64,000 bases of DNA, from NCBI RefSeq assembly GCF_001439915.1, contig NZ_LMBW01000002.1, forward strand, positions 306,830-370,829. The letters run 5' to 3'. Source of the stretch: Fredinandcohnia humi (GTDB lineage: Bacteria > Bacillota > Bacilli > Bacillales > Bacillaceae_L). This document shows positions 61,661 to 64,000 of this stretch, one piece after another. The notes under the pieces were generated by a model that saw only the letters and a program-made list of their open reading frames with translations, did not search any database and was not told the origin of the DNA. How positions within the stretch are numbered: the stretch's first letter is position 1; each line of letters begins with the position of its first letter. A program made the translations under genes and the position numbers.

Positions 61661-63178
61661 TTATAGATTGTAAATCGCACGATATTTATCTTCTAAGTAC
61701 TGGATTAAATAGTTTGCATTTAACCCCTCACCTGTCACGTCTTTAATGATTTCTAATGGCTTCTTAAGTTTTCCATACTTATGAATATGTTCAGTTAGCC
61801 ATTCTCTTATCGGAAGTAAGTTCCCTTCTTCCAACAATTCATCAAAGTTAGGAAGATCCTTTAACATCGCATTCTTAAATTGAGCCGCATACATATATCC
61901 AAGTGCATATGAAGGGAAATAGCCAAAGCTGCCACCTGCCCAATGGACATCCTGTAAGACCCCTTTTGCATCATTTTCTGGACGTATTCCTAAATACTCT
62001 TCATATTTCGCATTCCAGATTTCCGGTAGGTCCTTAACTTCAATCTCATCATTAAAAAGACCTTTTTCAATTTCATAACGAACCATGATATGCAGTGGAT
62101 ATGTTAATTCATCCGCCTCAATTCGAATGAATGATGGTTTTGATTCATTGATAGCTCGGTAAAAGTCTTCTACAGATACTTGATCAAACTGACCACTCGC
62201 ATATTCTTTTAATAACCCAAAGTTATTTTTCCAAAATGGTAGACTCCGTCCGATAATATTTTCATGAAATAAGGACTGAGATTCATGGATTCCCATTGAA
62301 GTGCCTTCTGCAAGATTCGTTCCTACTAAATCAGGAGAAATATTTTGCTCATAGAGTGCATGACCTCCTTCATGGATGGTGCCAAAAACAGCTGTCCTGA
62401 AGTCATTTGCCACATAATTTGTCGTAACTCGAACATCCCCTGGATTTAATCCAATTTCGAATGGATGAACTGTTTCATCAAGTCGTCCTGCGTCGAGATC
62501 ATAACCTATTTTCTTAAGAATTTCTAGGCTTAAAGCACGTTGCTTTTCCTTTGGAAATTCTTTAAATAAAAATGACGTCTCCGGCTTATTTTGTGACTCC
62601 GCCACTGACTTAACTAGTGGAACGATTTTTTCTCGCAATTGACCAAATACTTGGTCGACTACCTCCACCGTTACCCCTGGTTCATACATTTCAAGCAATG
62701 TGTTGTATTTATTCCCTGAATAGCCCCAGTAGCCAATAAATTTTTTCGTGAAATCAACAAGTTTTTCTAAGTAAGGACGAAACATTTCAAAATCTGATTT
62801 TTCTTTTGCATCCTCCCAAATGGATTCTGCTTTTGATTGCAGGATTACATACTCATGAAATTCATCCGCTGGAATCTTGTTATTTCGTTCAAAATCCTTT
62901 TGACATTCTTCTACGACTTTCTTCGTAATATCACTTAGCTGTTTTTGTGCCTCAGGAGTCGTTAAATCTTTTAAATAGGCTTCCATATCAGCAGAAGTAG
63001 ACATAGCAAAAACTTCTGATGAGAGCATTCCGATGACTTCAGAGCGCTGCTCCACTCCTTTTTTCGGAGCACCGGTCCGTAAATCCCAATACATAACCCC
63101 AATTGCCTCATTATAGCTTGTCATCTTTTTAACTAACTCAAGAAACGCTTGCTCTGTTTGATGTAGTTGTATTGACAT
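61661..63178 (-). CDS. ypwA: Carboxypeptidase M32 (YpwA)
   Basis: 505 residues, the M32 length. Zinc motif HEGGH in FGTIHEGGHALYEQ (about residue 268) and downstream Glu in MGIHESQSLFHENI. Removes C-terminal residues from peptides; cytoplasmic. Upstream neighbour in the same direction is the DinG-family helicase, 15 bp away. Confidence 0.95.
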   Translation of the reverse strand: MSIQLHQTEQAFLELVKKMTSYNEAIGVMYWDLRTGAPKKGVEQRSEVIGMLSSEVFAMSTSADMEAYLKDLTTPEAQKQLSDITKKVVEECQKDFERNNKIPADEFHEYVILQSKAESIWEDAKEKSDFEMFRPYLEKLVDFTKKFIGYWGYSGNKYNTLLEMYEPGVTVEVVDQVFGQLREKIVPLVKSVAESQNKPETSFLFKEFPKEKQRALSLEILKKIGYDLDAGRLDETVHPFEIGLNPGDVRVTTNYVANDFRTAVFGTIHEGGHALYEQNISPDLVGTNLAEGTSMGIHESQSLFHENIIGRSLPFWKNNFGLLKEYASGQFDQVSVEDFYRAINESKPSFIRIEADELTYPLHIMVRYEIEKGLFNDEIEVKDLPEIWNAKYEEYLGIRPENDAKGVLQDVHWAGGSFGYFPSYALGYMYAAQFKNAMLKDLPNFDELLEEGNLLPIREWLTEHIHKYGKLKKPLEIIKDVTGEGLNANYLIQYLEDKYRAIYNL

Positions 63179-63193
63179 TTTTCATCCTCCCCT

Positions 63194-64000
63194 TTACACT
63201 GTTATCTTTGTCGGCAGTACACTTGTAATGTTATTCATGACTACATTATCAATATTATCTTCTACAAGTATGGTAACAGTTCCTGCATCTTCACCTGAAC
63301 GAATCAATCGACCGATGCCTTGTCTCAATCTTAATAGCATGTATGGAAGGTCGACCTGCTCTAATGGTGTTTCTGTTTTTTTTCTTTTTGCCTGAAATAC
63401 AGGATCATTTGGCGGGAATGGCAATGACCAAATGATGACGTTCGATAAGGAGGGTCCTGGAATATCTAGTCCTTCCCATAATGAAACCGAACAAAGGATA
63501 CTTTGTTCATCATTTTGGAATCTGGAAACAAGCCCACTAATTTCTTGATCCCCTTCAAATAAAATTGGATATTTTTCCGTACTGCAATTTTCCTTGAACG
63601 TCTGTAGTTCTTCCTTGGAATTAAATAAAAGTAATGCCCGCCCTTGAGATTTTTCAATTTCATTCCATGCAAACTCAAATTTTGAACGAAACAAATCCTT
63701 ATTAGTTTGGAACACAGGCATCTTGATTTTCATCTGATTTTCATAATCAAACGGTGATTCAACTGAAAACGATTGATAGTTTTTAATTCCCAAACTATTT
63801 GCAATGTAATCAAAAGATTTATTTTCAGATAAAGTGGCAGAAGAAAATACAAATGGGATGTTTTTCGAAAATACTTTTTCCGCTAAAATGGTTTCCACTG
63901 CTTGTGGCATAATGACAAGTGTGTAGCTTTCACCATCTGCCTCAATCCAGTAAATAGCATCATTTTCTTCACCGAATAGTTTTAATGAATATTCTATTTG
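63194..64000 (-). CDS. ypvA: DinG-family ATP-dependent helicase, C-terminal part (YpvA-like), partial
   Basis: The frame stays open through the window edge, so only about 269 C-terminal residues are seen; the ATG at 63910 is internal. Motifs: PFVFSSATLSENKSF (III), SLWEGLDIPGPSLSNVIIW (V), RLRQGIGRLIRSGEDAG (VI). XPD/DinG-like superfamily 2 helicase. The N-terminal Walker motifs lie outside the window. Confidence 0.88.
   Translation of the reverse strand, partial: QIEYSLKLFGEENDAIYWIEADGESYTLVIMPQAVETILAEKVFSKNIPFVFSSATLSENKSFDYIANSLGIKNYQSFSVESPFDYENQMKIKMPVFQTNKDLFRSKFEFAWNEIEKSQGRALLLFNSKEELQTFKENCSTEKYPILFEGDQEISGLVSRFQNDEQSILCSVSLWEGLDIPGPSLSNVIIWSLPFPPNDPVFQAKRKKTETPLEQVDLPYMLLRLRQGIGRLIRSGEDAGTVTILVEDNIDNVVMNNITSVLPTKITV

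Overview
The window is chromosome of a low-GC, endospore-forming Bacillaceae, probably Neobacillus/Bacillus-like. The evidence is a gene set matching the B. subtilis yp* region (ilvA-ypmP, ypmQ/R/S, dfrA-thyA, ypjP, ypiP, yphP, ypgR, ypgQ, metA, topB, ypeP/ypdQ, sspL, ypcP, ypbS, dynA, bpsA-bpsB, ypwA, ypvA), an SspL-type spore protein, strong AGGAGG ribosome sites and frequent TTG/GTG starts. The genus is inference. No rRNA, tRNA, CRISPR or prophage was seen.

Layout. 0.1-4.6 kb: cold-shock protein, fused MsrAB, zinc-ribbon protein, acyltransferase and MFS pump. 4.65-6.1 kb: a complete IS3-family (IS150-like) element. 6.2-16.4 kb: GH-like surface protein, AIM24 protein, ATPase, HD protein, M29 aminopeptidase, YpmS, YpmR, phosphoesterase, SCO copper chaperone and YitT-like membrane protein. 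16.4-20.4 kb: a minus-strand sulfate assimilation/sulfolactate operon (comA, histidine phosphatase, cysH, sat, cysC). 20.6-33.6 kb: MFS, PCYCGC lipoprotein, DegV, YpmP, IlvA, hemolysin III, DfrA-ThyA, a lethal-factor-like metallopeptidase, YpjP, RsmJ-like methylase, bacilliredoxin, CvfC and an NlpC/P60 hydrolase. 33.7-47 kb: ABC-F, YpgQ, second DegV, Fhs diverging from MetA, methyltransferase, TetR, TopB, HD-GYP and a second cold-shock gene. 47-57 kb: two RNase H-like proteins, PAP2, SspL, 5'-3' exonuclease, YpbS, dynamin DynA and the alkylpyrone genes bpsA-bpsB. 57.4-64 kb: duplicated P-loop ATPase, ba3-type cytochrome oxidase (IIa-II-I), M32 carboxypeptidase and the C-terminal part of a DinG-family helicase running off the window.

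Genes that work together: the sulfur operon joins sulfate activation (Sat, CysC), reduction (CysH) and phosphosulfolactate synthesis (ComA), with a histidine-phosphatase-fold enzyme where B. subtilis has ComB. ThyA and DfrA form the thymidylate cycle. Fhs and MetA share a divergent promoter region. SCO and the ba3 oxidase with its CuA subunit II could be functionally linked.

The most unusual signal is non-coding. A modular, hairpin-rich repeat occurs six times (about 12.8, 18.2, 39.8, 45.2, 57.2 and 59.0 kb), always at a gene edge. In four cases it ends just upstream of a ribosome-binding site, and in two its terminal inverted repeat supplies the stop codon of the preceding gene. A second dispersed repeat occurs twice, and an array of four iterons with exact 20-bp spacing lies near 49.8 kb.
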